Assembly (NCBI GenBank): GCA_019118525.1
Contig: DWYV01000050.1
Location: forward strand, 26,322-90,321
From: Candidatus Bariatricus faecipullorum
GTDB taxonomy: Bacteria > Bacillota > Clostridia > Lachnospirales > Lachnospiraceae
DNA: 64,000 nt
Direction: 5' to 3'
Below the pieces are notes generated by a model. The model was not told the DNA's origin. It was given only the letters and a program-made list of their open reading frames with translations, and made no database searches. The position numbers were made by a program, and so were the translations under genes. Shown here one piece after another: positions 1 to 7,435 of the stretch (position 1 is its first letter; each line of letters opens with the position of its first letter).

Positions 1-471
1 GTGCTTTGCGAAAAACTGCTGCGCCTCCTTGTCCCAGGCCTGTTCCAGGCTTTTGTCCAGGGTGAACAGGTTCAGGGAAGTGCCGGTAGTGCAGGAAAGT
101 TCCGTCCCGTTAAAGTGGAAATTCAGGTAAAGTCCCTGCACGTCTTCCGGTGTAAGGGAAAGGTTTTCCTGTTCCAGAAGCCGGACGGTGTCCGGCCGGG
201 AAAGGGCAAGGATAAACCGGAAATTCAGCGGGGTGCGTTTCCCCCGGATAAGGGAAAAACAGTATTCCCGCTGTTCCTGCCAGAGGGAGAACTCCCGGTC
301 GGGAGCCTCCTCTTCTCCTGCCTGATGGAAGAATTCTTTGTGAAGCCTTCCGTCAATGTGGAACTGACAGAACGTGGTGATTTCTCCTTCTATCAGAAGA
401 AAGGAATCGAAGATGGCAGACCGCAGAAGGGCATTCATGCATGCCCGGGTCTCCGGCTGAAAGATTTTCAT
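1..471 (-). CDS. DUF5721 family protein, 3' end outside window
   Basis: The gene runs leftward from an ATG (complement of 469-471) and leaves the window after 157 codons without a stop, so the C-terminus is missing. An AGGAGG lies 8 bases before the ATG. The protein starts MKIFQPETRACMNALL and carries ITTFCQFHIDGRLHKEFF, a stretch I recognise from the small cytosolic DUF5721 proteins of Lachnospiraceae, which have no assigned function. No signal peptide or membrane segment is visible. It follows the membrane protein gene on the same strand by 20 bases, so the two may be co-transcribed. The forward reading frame over the same bases is an antisense shadow. Confidence 0.75.
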   Translation of the reverse strand, partial: MKIFQPETRACMNALLRSAIFDSFLLIEGEITTFCQFHIDGRLHKEFFHQAGEEEAPDREFSLWQEQREYCFSLIRGKRTPLNFRFILALSRPDTVRLLEQENLSLTPEDVQGLYLNFHFNGTELSCTTGTSLNLFTLDKSLEQAWDKEAQQFFAKH

Positions 472-491
472 GAAAGCAGCCTCCTGGTCAT

Positions 492-971
492 TTATTCTGC
501 CGTGCCCTTTAAAGAACGGCAGTAGTACAGTTTGAATCCGCCCCGGATGATGGACGTGACGACAGCAGATGCAATCAGGGTCGCAAATACCGTGAAATTG
601 AAGTATCCTGCAATCACGCCTGCCACCAGGAGCAGGATTATCGATACATTGACGGCGGATGCGCCGGATTTCCAGTGAATGTACCGGTTCCGCTCATCGT
701 GCTCTTCGTAGTAGAGCTGTTTCAGACGGTTTTCGTCCTTCAGGGCTTTCTGATAGCGGACGATGGTGAAAAGGGCCACGGCCAGGATACCGGACAGCAG
801 ACCCAGCTGAAAACCGCTCATGTAGTCGGACAGATGGGGATTCTCGAGACGAACCGGAATGACGCCGGAGACAGATGCTATAAGCAGCAGCAGAATACAG
901 GCGGCAAAGCCCCGGCTCTGGTTGAGTTTCCTGCGGATATCTTTTTCCATACGGGCTAATTTTTCATTCAT
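492..971 (-). CDS. Small four-helix membrane protein next to XRE regulator
   Basis: A 159-residue protein with a charged amphipathic N-terminus (about residues 1-18) and four hydrophobic segments at roughly 22-38, 53-70, 105-122 and 126-145. The loop between helices 2 and 3 is charged (YYEEHDERNRYIHWKSG) and probably cytosolic. The gene starts 3 bases after the stop of the upstream XRE regulator, with GAGGAGG inside the end of that gene, so they are one operon. Pairs of a short XRE regulator and a small DUF-type membrane protein are common in Firmicutes. I do not recognise a biochemical function. Confidence 0.7.
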   Translation of the reverse strand: MNEKLARMEKDIRRKLNQSRGFAACILLLLIASVSGVIPVRLENPHLSDYMSGFQLGLLSGILAVALFTIVRYQKALKDENRLKQLYYEEHDERNRYIHWKSGASAVNVSIILLLVAGVIAGYFNFTVFATLIASAVVTSIIRGGFKLYYCRSLKGTAE

Positions 972-974
972 GGC

Positions 975-1181
975 TTAATCCTCCTCAATCTCGCTGAAAT
1001 CAAACATCTCTTCAATCGTGACGCCAAAATAGTGTGCAATTTTGTAGGCCAGCACCAGTGAGGCTGTATATTTTTCCGTCTCGATAGAGGTGATGGTCTG
1101 CCGGGTCGTGCCGACGGCGTCTGCCAGCTCGGCCTGGGATAACTTATGGGTTTTTCGGAATTCCTTGATTTTCGTTTTCAC
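975..1181 (-). CDS. XRE-family helix-turn-helix regulator
   Basis: A 68-residue single-domain repressor: helix-turn-helix at about residues 13-36 (LSQAELADAVGTTRQTITSI), followed by the family's C-terminal helices ending VTIEEMFDFSEIEED. This matches the minimal Cro/C1-type regulators that control an adjacent small membrane protein. The start is a GTG (complement of 1179-1181) preceded by AGAGG. Its promoter has a consensus -35 and -10 on the minus strand and is surrounded by repeats of TTGCAAAGC, which are the likely autoregulatory operators. The regulator's signal is unknown. Confidence 0.85.
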   Translation of the reverse strand: MKTKIKEFRKTHKLSQAELADAVGTTRQTITSIETEKYTASLVLAYKIAHYFGVTIEEMFDFSEIEED

Positions 1182-1199
1182 AACCTGCCTCTTTTCTGT

Positions 1200-1270
1200 C
1201 TGGTTTGCAATGTCTGCTTTGCAATTTTAGTATAGTTTGCTTTGCAGAAAATGTCAAGTTAATTTTGCAA
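1200..1270 (-). promoter_or_regulatory. Promoter and repeated operator of the XRE operon
   Basis: On the minus strand TTGACA (complement of 1252-1257) and TATACT (complement of 1229-1234) are separated by 17 bases. The motif TTTGCA (minus strand TGCAAA) recurs four times at about 1204, 1219, 1241 and 1264, two copies within GCTTTGCA. The spacing around the -10 and start site suggests operator half-sites for the XRE protein. Confidence 0.7.
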
Positions 1271-1323
1271 AATAAAAGAAAAGAATTTTGCGGACCGGTT
1301 TTGGGGGAAGTGGGGCGGGAGGT

Positions 1324-1352
1324 TTGACTTTTTCTCTATAACAAAGTAAAAT
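1324..1352 (+). promoter_or_regulatory. Promoter of the M18 aminopeptidase gene
   Basis: TTGACT at 1324-1329 and TAAAAT at 1347-1352 with a 17-base spacer, 34 bases upstream of the ATG; GGGGGAG provides the ribosome binding site. Confidence 0.7.
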
Positions 1353-1385
1353 AAAACTATATGCGTATATGGGGGAGAAGATATT

Positions 1386-2675
1386 ATGAAAGAAACTAAA
1401 GAAATTCGAAATCTGGCGTATTTTACAGAGACGGCGGTCTCCCCGTTTCACACGGTGGAGGCTGTCCGGAATGTTTTACATAAGGAAGAATTTGAGGAAC
1501 TGCCTTTTTCCGGCGGGTGGAAGCTGGAAAGGGGCGGAAAATACCTGGTATCCGTGTATGACTCGCTGGTCTTTGCCTTTACGGTAGGCAAAGAGTGGGA
1601 ACCCGGGGACGGCCTGCGGATGGCCGCGGCCCATGGGGACTTTCCGGGCTTCCGCGTGAAACCCTGTCCGGAAGTGCGTACCGGCGACTACGTGCGGCTG
1701 AATGTGGAAACCTACGGCGGGGTCAACCTGATGAGCTGGCTGGACCGGCCGCTTTCCCTGGCGGGCCGGGTGGCGCTCCGCTCGGCGGATGTGTTCCGTC
1801 CGGAACTCAGACTGGTGGATTTTCGGGAGCCGCTTCTGGTGATACCGAATATTGCCATCCACATGGAGCGGGACCTGAATAAAGGGATTGAGCTGAACCG
1901 GCAGGTGCATATGCTGCCCCTGTTTGCCCTGGACCAGGACCAGAAGGAAGACGTGTTTACGGGATTTTTGGCGGAAAAGCTGGGCGTGAAAAAAGAGGAC
2001 ATTCTGGATTATGAGCTGAATGTATATAATCCGGAGAAGGGAGCCTTCAGTGGACCGGAGGGAGAATTCTATTCTTCTCCCCGACTGGACAATCTGACTT
2101 CCGTCTCCGCCCTGGTGGACGGAATCACCGCGGGCGGCCGGGACAGAGGCGTTAATCTGATGGTGGTGTTCGACCATGAGGAAGTGGGGAGCCAGACCAA
2201 GCAGGGAGCCGGATCCACGGTATTTCCGCTGGTGCTGGAAAAGATATACGGGGCGCTTGGAAGCAGTCGGACGGCCCTGACGGAAGTACTGCCCCAGTCC
2301 ATGCTGCTGTCCGTGGATGTGAGCCATGCCATGCATCCGGCATACGAAGCCAAAAACGACATTACCAGCAAAAACATGCCGGGACGGGGCTTTGCCATCA
2401 AGGAGGCCTGCTCCCAGTCCTATGCTACCGACAGCCGTGCGGTGGCCGTGGTACAGCAGATCTGCGACAGTGAGAAGATTCCCTGCCAGAAATATGTGAA
2501 CCGGTCAGATATCGCCGGGGGAGGAACCCTGGGAAGTATTGCGTCGGCGATTCTCCCCGTTCCCACGGTAGATATGGGAGTCCCCCTTCTGGCCATGCAT
2601 TCCAGCCGGGAGCTGATGGGAACCAGGGACCAGGAGAGTCTCTGCGAAATGCTGCGGGCATATTATACACTGTAA
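1386..2675 (+). CDS. apeB: M18 family aminopeptidase
   Basis: A 429-residue cytosolic zinc aminopeptidase of family M18 (aspartyl aminopeptidase type), removing N-terminal residues, often acidic ones, from peptides. Diagnostic stretches are AAHGDFPGFRVKP near residue 80 (metal-binding His in place of the usual H-x-D context), SPRLDNLTS near 230, the metal-binding VVFDHEEVGSQT near 260 with the catalytic Glu pair, and DVSHAMHP near 315. The C-terminal MHSSREL supplies a last His ligand. Length fits the family. A consensus promoter and GGGGGAG ribosome binding site precede the ATG. The acetylation gene set follows after 31 bases and may receive read-through. Confidence 0.92.
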   Translation: MKETKEIRNLAYFTETAVSPFHTVEAVRNVLHKEEFEELPFSGGWKLERGGKYLVSVYDSLVFAFTVGKEWEPGDGLRMAAAHGDFPGFRVKPCPEVRTGDYVRLNVETYGGVNLMSWLDRPLSLAGRVALRSADVFRPELRLVDFREPLLVIPNIAIHMERDLNKGIELNRQVHMLPLFALDQDQKEDVFTGFLAEKLGVKKEDILDYELNVYNPEKGAFSGPEGEFYSSPRLDNLTSVSALVDGITAGGRDRGVNLMVVFDHEEVGSQTKQGAGSTVFPLVLEKIYGALGSSRTALTEVLPQSMLLSVDVSHAMHPAYEAKNDITSKNMPGRGFAIKEACSQSYATDSRAVAVVQQICDSEKIPCQKYVNRSDIAGGGTLGSIASAILPVPTVDMGVPLLAMHSSRELMGTRDQESLCEMLRAYYTL

Positions 2676-2706
2676 GAGAAAGGTACGGTAAAGGAAGAAT
2701 GTTACC

Positions 2707-3486
2707 ATGAAAAAACACATAGATAAGAGCCGCCTGGAGGAAGTCCGGCGGAAAAAGATGCTGCTTACGGCAGCGGCGGTGATTGTGGTGGCCACCATCT
2801 GTATCAGCGTGGCCCTGTCCCATATATCCGCCCGGAACGTGGATACATCCAGAGGACTTGCGGCCATTGAGGAACTGGAGAATACGGATGTGGCGGAGAT
2901 TGAAAACCAGATAGAAGAACTGGAAAAGGCGGAGCGTCAGGAGGACGAGGACTGGCAGAACCGGCCCCTCTCCCAGAAGTTTGAACATTCCGTGGTGATA
3001 GGAGATTCCATTGCCAGCGGCTTTTCCACTTACGGAGTGCTGAGCGCTTCCTCCGTTGCGGCGGAAGTGGGAATGACCCTGACGGAAATCGGGGACCTGC
3101 TGGATACAGCGGCAGGGCTGAACCCGGAAAACGTTTTTTTCTCCCTGGGACTGAATGACATTACGGCTACGGCAGGCAATACGGAAGAGTTTGTAAAAAA
3201 TTACCAGAGCGTGGTGGATACCCTGCGGGAAAAAGTGCCGGATGTGGAAATTTACATCAATGCTGTTCTTCCGGTACGCTCCGACGTGCTGGAGGACCAT
3301 CCGGAATACAACGACATTGACGCGTACAACAAAGCCCTTCAGTCATTCTGCGAGGAGGCCTCCGTCACCTTTGTGGACTGTACGGACCTGGTACAGGAGG
3401 ACTATTTCGAGCAGGACGGCGAACATTTTAAATCCGATTTCTATACCCTCTGGGGAGAGCGGATGGCGGAGGTGGCAGGACTTTGA
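2707..3486 (+). CDS. Membrane-anchored SGNH/GDSL hydrolase
   Basis: A 259-residue protein with one N-terminal signal anchor (residues about 17-38) followed by an acidic coiled stretch (45-75) and an SGNH esterase domain. Block I is VVIGDSIASG (nucleophile Ser), block III is SLGLNDITATAG, and the C-terminal D-x-x-H-like block is DGEHFKSDFY. The catalytic domain is extracytoplasmic. The next three genes encode DUF4358, MBOAT and DHHW proteins, a set used to O-acetylate surface polymers, so an acetyl-esterase or acetyl-transfer role on envelope glycans is inferred. The stop overlaps the next start by 4 bases. Confidence 0.85.
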   Translation: MKKHIDKSRLEEVRRKKMLLTAAAVIVVATICISVALSHISARNVDTSRGLAAIEELENTDVAEIENQIEELEKAERQEDEDWQNRPLSQKFEHSVVIGDSIASGFSTYGVLSASSVAAEVGMTLTEIGDLLDTAAGLNPENVFFSLGLNDITATAGNTEEFVKNYQSVVDTLREKVPDVEIYINAVLPVRSDVLEDHPEYNDIDAYNKALQSFCEEASVTFVDCTDLVQEDYFEQDGEHFKSDFYTLWGERMAEVAGL

Positions 3487-3992
3487 GTGTACAGAAGAAA
3501 AAACAGGAAAAAAAGAACCGTCCGGATATTCTGAATCTTATCCGGTACGGAATCGCGGCGGCCGTGGTTGTCTATATCGGCGTCCTGCTGGCCCTCCGGG
3601 GAAACAGCAGCACTCCTTTTGACCAGGTGGAGGCCGCGGTGGAGGAAACCATGGATGTTTCCACTTTGAAAAAGGGTTCCAGCCAGGAACTGAAACGCTT
3701 CTACGGCTTCAGCGAGAGCGACTGCGACAGCGTCTGCCTCTATGTGCCGGAGGAGTCCATGGCAGTGGAGGAGATGCTGCTTGTAAAGACGAAAAACGGT
3801 TCCGGGACAGAAAGTATCCGGGAAGCCATGGAGTCCAGGCGGGATACCCAGATACAGAATTATGAGGGGTATGGTCCGGAGCAGGTAAAGCTCCTGGAAG
3901 AATCGGTCATCAAAGAAAAAGGTGACTATATCATCTATATCGTGTCCCCAAACGCCCAGAGCGTGGCGAATGCGTTTACGGATGTGCTGTAA
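3483..3992 (+). CDS. DUF4358 domain protein
   Basis: A 169-residue protein with a lysine-rich N-terminus, a single membrane segment at about residues 19-37 and an extracytoplasmic domain ending in the family-like DYIIYIVSPNAQSV stretch, which I recognise as DUF4358. The start is a TTG overlapping the upstream TGA (TTGA), so translation is probably coupled. DUF4358 genes recur in Lachnospiraceae beside MBOAT and DHHW genes. The molecular role is unknown; an accessory role in envelope O-acetylation is inferred from position only. Confidence 0.8.
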   Translation: MSVQKKKQEKKNRPDILNLIRYGIAAAVVVYIGVLLALRGNSSTPFDQVEAAVEETMDVSTLKKGSSQELKRFYGFSESDCDSVCLYVPEESMAVEEMLLVKTKNGSGTESIREAMESRRDTQIQNYEGYGPEQVKLLEESVIKEKGDYIIYIVSPNAQSVANAFTDVL

Positions 3993-4015
3993 ACGGAAGA
4001 GGGAGGAACTGAGGA

Positions 4016-5422
4016 ATGAGTTTTAGCAGCATCCTGTTTATTTTCATTTTTCTGCCGGTTATGCTGGTAATCTATTATGTGGCGCCCCGTTTTCTGAAAA
4101 ACGGCGTGCTGCTTCTGGGGTCCCTGGTCTTTTATGCCTGGGGAGATCCGGTTTATGTGATTCTTTTGCTTCTGTCCGTGCTGTTCAACTATTTCAGCGG
4201 ACTGGATATTGCGAGAAAGCAGGGGAAAAAACGGGCCCGCATGAGGAGCATGCTCTTTGCGGTCTGCGTCAACCTTCTGATTCTCGGATTTTTTAAATAT
4301 TACGGATTCCTGACAGAGTCCCTGAACAGGATTCTGCCTTTTGATATTCCGGTATGGGAACTGGCGGCGCCTCTTGGGATTTCCTATTTTACCTTTCAGG
4401 CGCTGTCCTATATCTGGGATGTATACCGCGGTATGGCGCCGGTTCAGACCGGGGTGCTGAAGCTGGGACTCTACCTGGCCATGTTTCCCCAGATTACGTC
4501 CGGCCCCATCGTAAAGTACCGGGACATTGCCCCCCAGATTGAGCAGAGAGAGGAAAGCCTGGGAAAATTCGGACAGGGTATTATGATTTTTGTCGTGGGT
4601 CTTTCCAAAAAACTCCTGCTTGCCAATACGCTGGGGCAGGTGCATACTTATGTTGCGGGACTTTCCCCGGACCAGGTGTCCGTGCTGACAGCATGGGTGG
4701 GGTGTCTGGCCTATACGTTCCAGATTTATTTTGACTTTGGCGGATATTCGGACATGGCCCGCGGAATCGGAAAAATGTTTGGATTTGAACTTCCCCGGAA
4801 TTTCGATTACCCCTATCTCTCAAAGAGTGTAACCGAATTCTGGCGGAGATGGCATATGTCTCTGGGCCAGTGGTTCCGGGATTACGTGTATATTCCCATG
4901 GGTGGCAACCGGGTCAGCGTGCCAAGACATCTGCTGAACCTGCTCACCGTCTGGTTTCTGACCGGACTCTGGCATGGCGCAGGATGGAATTTTATCGTCT
5001 GGGGACTTTATTACGGCGTGGTGCTGATTCTGGAGAAGTATCTTTACGGACGGTTCCTGGAGAAGCTGCCGGAGGGCGTGCGTATCGTATATAACATGCT
5101 GCTTGTCATGGCAGGCTGGGTGCTGTTCTTTTCGCCGGATCTTTCCGGAGCGCTGGCCTGGCTTGGAAGAATGGCCGGGATAGGAGCCGCCGGAATCGTG
5201 GATTCCCGGGCAGTGTATCTTCTGAAGACGAACTGGCTTTTCTGGGCGGCGGCCATTGTGGGAAGCACCCCGGTAGTAAAACGGATGTATCTGCTGTTTG
5301 CCCAGGACGGAAAACGGACCCGTCCCGTAGCGGGAGCACTGATACTGGCAGGGCTGTTTTTCCTCTGCATCGCATATCTTGTGACAGAGAGCTATCAGCC
5401 GTTCTTATATGTACAGTTTTAA
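4016..5422 (+). CDS. MBOAT family O-acyltransferase
   Basis: A 468-residue polytopic membrane protein of the AlgI/DltB-like MBOAT family, which passes acyl groups from the cytoplasm to polymers outside. Visible landmarks are the N-terminal FSSILFIFIFLPVMLV helix, the family block NFDYPYLSKSVTEFWRRWH near residue 270, the conserved WFRDYVYIPMGG, and the catalytic His in LTGLWHGAGWNFIVWG near 322. Length is normal. It lies between a DUF4358 gene and a DHHW gene; together with the SGNH esterase they form a complete export-acetylation set. Confidence 0.93.
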   Translation: MSFSSILFIFIFLPVMLVIYYVAPRFLKNGVLLLGSLVFYAWGDPVYVILLLLSVLFNYFSGLDIARKQGKKRARMRSMLFAVCVNLLILGFFKYYGFLTESLNRILPFDIPVWELAAPLGISYFTFQALSYIWDVYRGMAPVQTGVLKLGLYLAMFPQITSGPIVKYRDIAPQIEQREESLGKFGQGIMIFVVGLSKKLLLANTLGQVHTYVAGLSPDQVSVLTAWVGCLAYTFQIYFDFGGYSDMARGIGKMFGFELPRNFDYPYLSKSVTEFWRRWHMSLGQWFRDYVYIPMGGNRVSVPRHLLNLLTVWFLTGLWHGAGWNFIVWGLYYGVVLILEKYLYGRFLEKLPEGVRIVYNMLLVMAGWVLFFSPDLSGALAWLGRMAGIGAAGIVDSRAVYLLKTNWLFWAAAIVGSTPVVKRMYLLFAQDGKRTRPVAGALILAGLFFLCIAYLVTESYQPFLYVQF

Positions 5423-5439
5423 ACTGAGGACTGACGGAT

Positions 5440-6669
5440 ATGGAAAAGGAAAAGAAAAAAAGAGCGCGAAAACAGAAAAGAAGTTTTTCCGGGAAAAACA
5501 TCCCGCTTCCCCAGGGGAAACTGCGCAACTACGCAGTAATCTGGGCGCTGTTTATTCTGATTATCGCCGGTTTTGCCGTGGCAAACCTGGTTCACAAAGA
5601 CCAGGAGGTCTCGGTGATGGAGAACCGTTCCCTGGCGCAGAAGCCGGAACTGACCTGGGAGGGCCTGGGCAGCGGGCGGTACATGCAGCAGTATGAAACC
5701 TGGCTTTCCGACCAGTTTGTGGGCCGGGACTTCTGGGTACAGCTGAAAACTTTTGCGGACAGCGCAGGCGGGAAAAAGGAAGAAAACGGCGTATTCCACG
5801 GAAAGCAGGGAATGCTGCTGGAGGATATTGCCGTGCCGGAGGAAAAGGCCCTGCAGGAAAAACTGGACGCCATGAAGACTTATCAGGAACAGTACAGTGA
5901 TTTGAACATGCACGTCCTTCTGGTGCCCAATGCGGCGGAAATTCAGTCGGACAGACTGCCGGCTTTTGCAGTGACCGCGGACCAGTCGGCTCTGCTGGCA
6001 CAGGTGCAGGAGGAACTGGGAACCGGTTTTGACGGGATTGATGCGGGAAGTACCCTGGAGAACCATAAAGATGAGGAGATTTATTATCATACCGACAATC
6101 ACTGGACCACTCTGGGCGCCTGGTATGTGTTCCAGGATGCGGCGGAGAGTCTGGGCATTTCATCAGACAGCATGATTTCCATGGAACCCTGCGGAGTTTC
6201 CCGGGATTTTACGGGAAGCCTTTCCTCCATGAGCGGGTATGAGACCGGTTACAAGGAGCCTGTCTATATCTATCTTCCGGAAGGGGACGCGCCCCAGGTG
6301 GTGGTCAACTATGTGGAAGAGCAGAAAAAAACAGCCTCCCTTTACGATTCCTCCATGCTGGAGGGTCGGGACAAGTACGGAGTCTTCCTGGGAGGAAACC
6401 ATCCGCTGATAGATATTAAGACAACGGCAGACAGTACCAGAAGGCTGCTGATTTTCAAGGATTCCTATGCAAACTGTTTCATTCCTTTCCTGACGCCCTA
6501 TTTCCGGGAAATCCTGGTGGTGGACCCCCGGTACTATACAGGGAATCTGGAGGAGCTGATGGAGCAGAACCGTCTGACGGATGTGCTGTTTCTTTATAAT
6601 GGAAATACGTTTTTCCAGGACCGGATGCTTTCCGGCGTCCTGGCTTCGGGGAGTACGGCAGATGAATAA
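5440..6669 (+). CDS. DHHW family membrane-anchored protein
   Basis: A 409-residue protein with a very basic cytosolic N-terminus, one signal anchor at about residues 30-48 and an extracytoplasmic AlgX/AlgJ-like SGNH-fold domain. It has the family-typical opening MENRSLAQKPELTW and the signature HTDNHWTTLGAW (D-x-x-H-W) near residue 210; the block RLLIFKDSYANCF near 340 resembles the nucleophile segment. Such proteins receive acetyl groups from MBOAT partners or attach them to exported polymers. The 3' end overlaps the rluF start by 8 bases. Confidence 0.88.
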   Translation: MEKEKKKRARKQKRSFSGKNIPLPQGKLRNYAVIWALFILIIAGFAVANLVHKDQEVSVMENRSLAQKPELTWEGLGSGRYMQQYETWLSDQFVGRDFWVQLKTFADSAGGKKEENGVFHGKQGMLLEDIAVPEEKALQEKLDAMKTYQEQYSDLNMHVLLVPNAAEIQSDRLPAFAVTADQSALLAQVQEELGTGFDGIDAGSTLENHKDEEIYYHTDNHWTTLGAWYVFQDAAESLGISSDSMISMEPCGVSRDFTGSLSSMSGYETGYKEPVYIYLPEGDAPQVVVNYVEEQKKTASLYDSSMLEGRDKYGVFLGGNHPLIDIKTTADSTRRLLIFKDSYANCFIPFLTPYFREILVVDPRYYTGNLEELMEQNRLTDVLFLYNGNTFFQDRMLSGVLASGSTADE

Positions 6670-7417
6670 GATGGAGCAGGAGTACCGCCGGCAGGGAATG
6701 CAGGAGGCGGTACGGCTGAATAAATATTTAAGCGACGCAGGGGTCTGTTCCCGGCGGGAGGCGGACAAACTGATTGCAGCGGGCCGTGTGACCGTGGACG
6801 GGAAAGGGGCCCGGCCCGGCATGAAGGTGGAACCCGCCCAGAGCGTCCGGATAGGGAAAAAAGAAATAAACTTCCAGGACGACCTGGTGGTGCTGGCAGT
6901 GAACAAGCCCCGGGGCATCGTCTGCACGGAAGAGCGCAGAGAGCGGGACAGTATTATCCGTTTTCTCGACTACCCGGTGCGGATTACCTATGCGGGCCGG
7001 CTGGACAAGGATTCCGGGGGACTGCTTCTGATGACCAACTTCGGAGAGCTGATTAACCGTCTGATGCGGGCCCGGAACTACCATGAAAAAGAATATAAGG
7101 TGACGGTGGATAAGCCGCTGACAGAGGAATTCCTGGCGCAGATGAGCCAGGGAGTTCCCATTCTGGACACGGTGACCCGTCCGTGTAAAATAGAAAAAAC
7201 AGGGAAATATAAATTCCGTATTGTGCTGACCCAGGGGCTGAACCGGCAGATTCGCCGGATGTGCGAGGCCCTGGGCTATGAAGTAAAGGAGCTCGTCCGG
7301 GTCCGGATTTCGGACATAGAACTGGGCAGTCTGAAACCGGGGCAGTACCGGAACCTGACAGACGAAGAGCTGGACCGGCTCTATGAACGTCTCTGGCTGC
7401 CGAACGGAGCTCTTTAG
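6662..7417 (+). CDS. rluF: 23S rRNA pseudouridine synthase, RluF-like
   Basis: A 251-residue RNA-modifying enzyme with an N-terminal S4 domain (VRLNKYLSDAGVCSRREAD) and a RsuA/RluB/E/F-type catalytic domain. The catalytic Asp lies in GRLDKDSGGLLLMTN, and the C-terminal blocks LTQGLNRQIRRMCE and PILDTVTRPCKI are RluF-like, predicting 23S U2604-type modification. The chosen ATG at 6662 overlaps the end of the DHHW gene and has GGGGAG 8 bases upstream; ATGs at 6671 and 6698 are alternatives, the latter directly before the S4 domain. It is followed closely by ligA and clpX, suggesting one housekeeping transcript. Confidence 0.88.
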   Translation: MNKMEQEYRRQGMQEAVRLNKYLSDAGVCSRREADKLIAAGRVTVDGKGARPGMKVEPAQSVRIGKKEINFQDDLVVLAVNKPRGIVCTEERRERDSIIRFLDYPVRITYAGRLDKDSGGLLLMTNFGELINRLMRARNYHEKEYKVTVDKPLTEEFLAQMSQGVPILDTVTRPCKIEKTGKYKFRIVLTQGLNRQIRRMCEALGYEVKELVRVRISDIELGSLKPGQYRNLTDEELDRLYERLWLPNGAL

Positions 7418-7435
7418 CGGAATTTGGGAGAGAAT

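Noticed and set aside
1..525. Forward open frame of 174 codons at the left edge
   Set aside because: The reverse strand encodes the DUF5721-like protein with a good start and ribosome binding site; the forward frame is its shadow.
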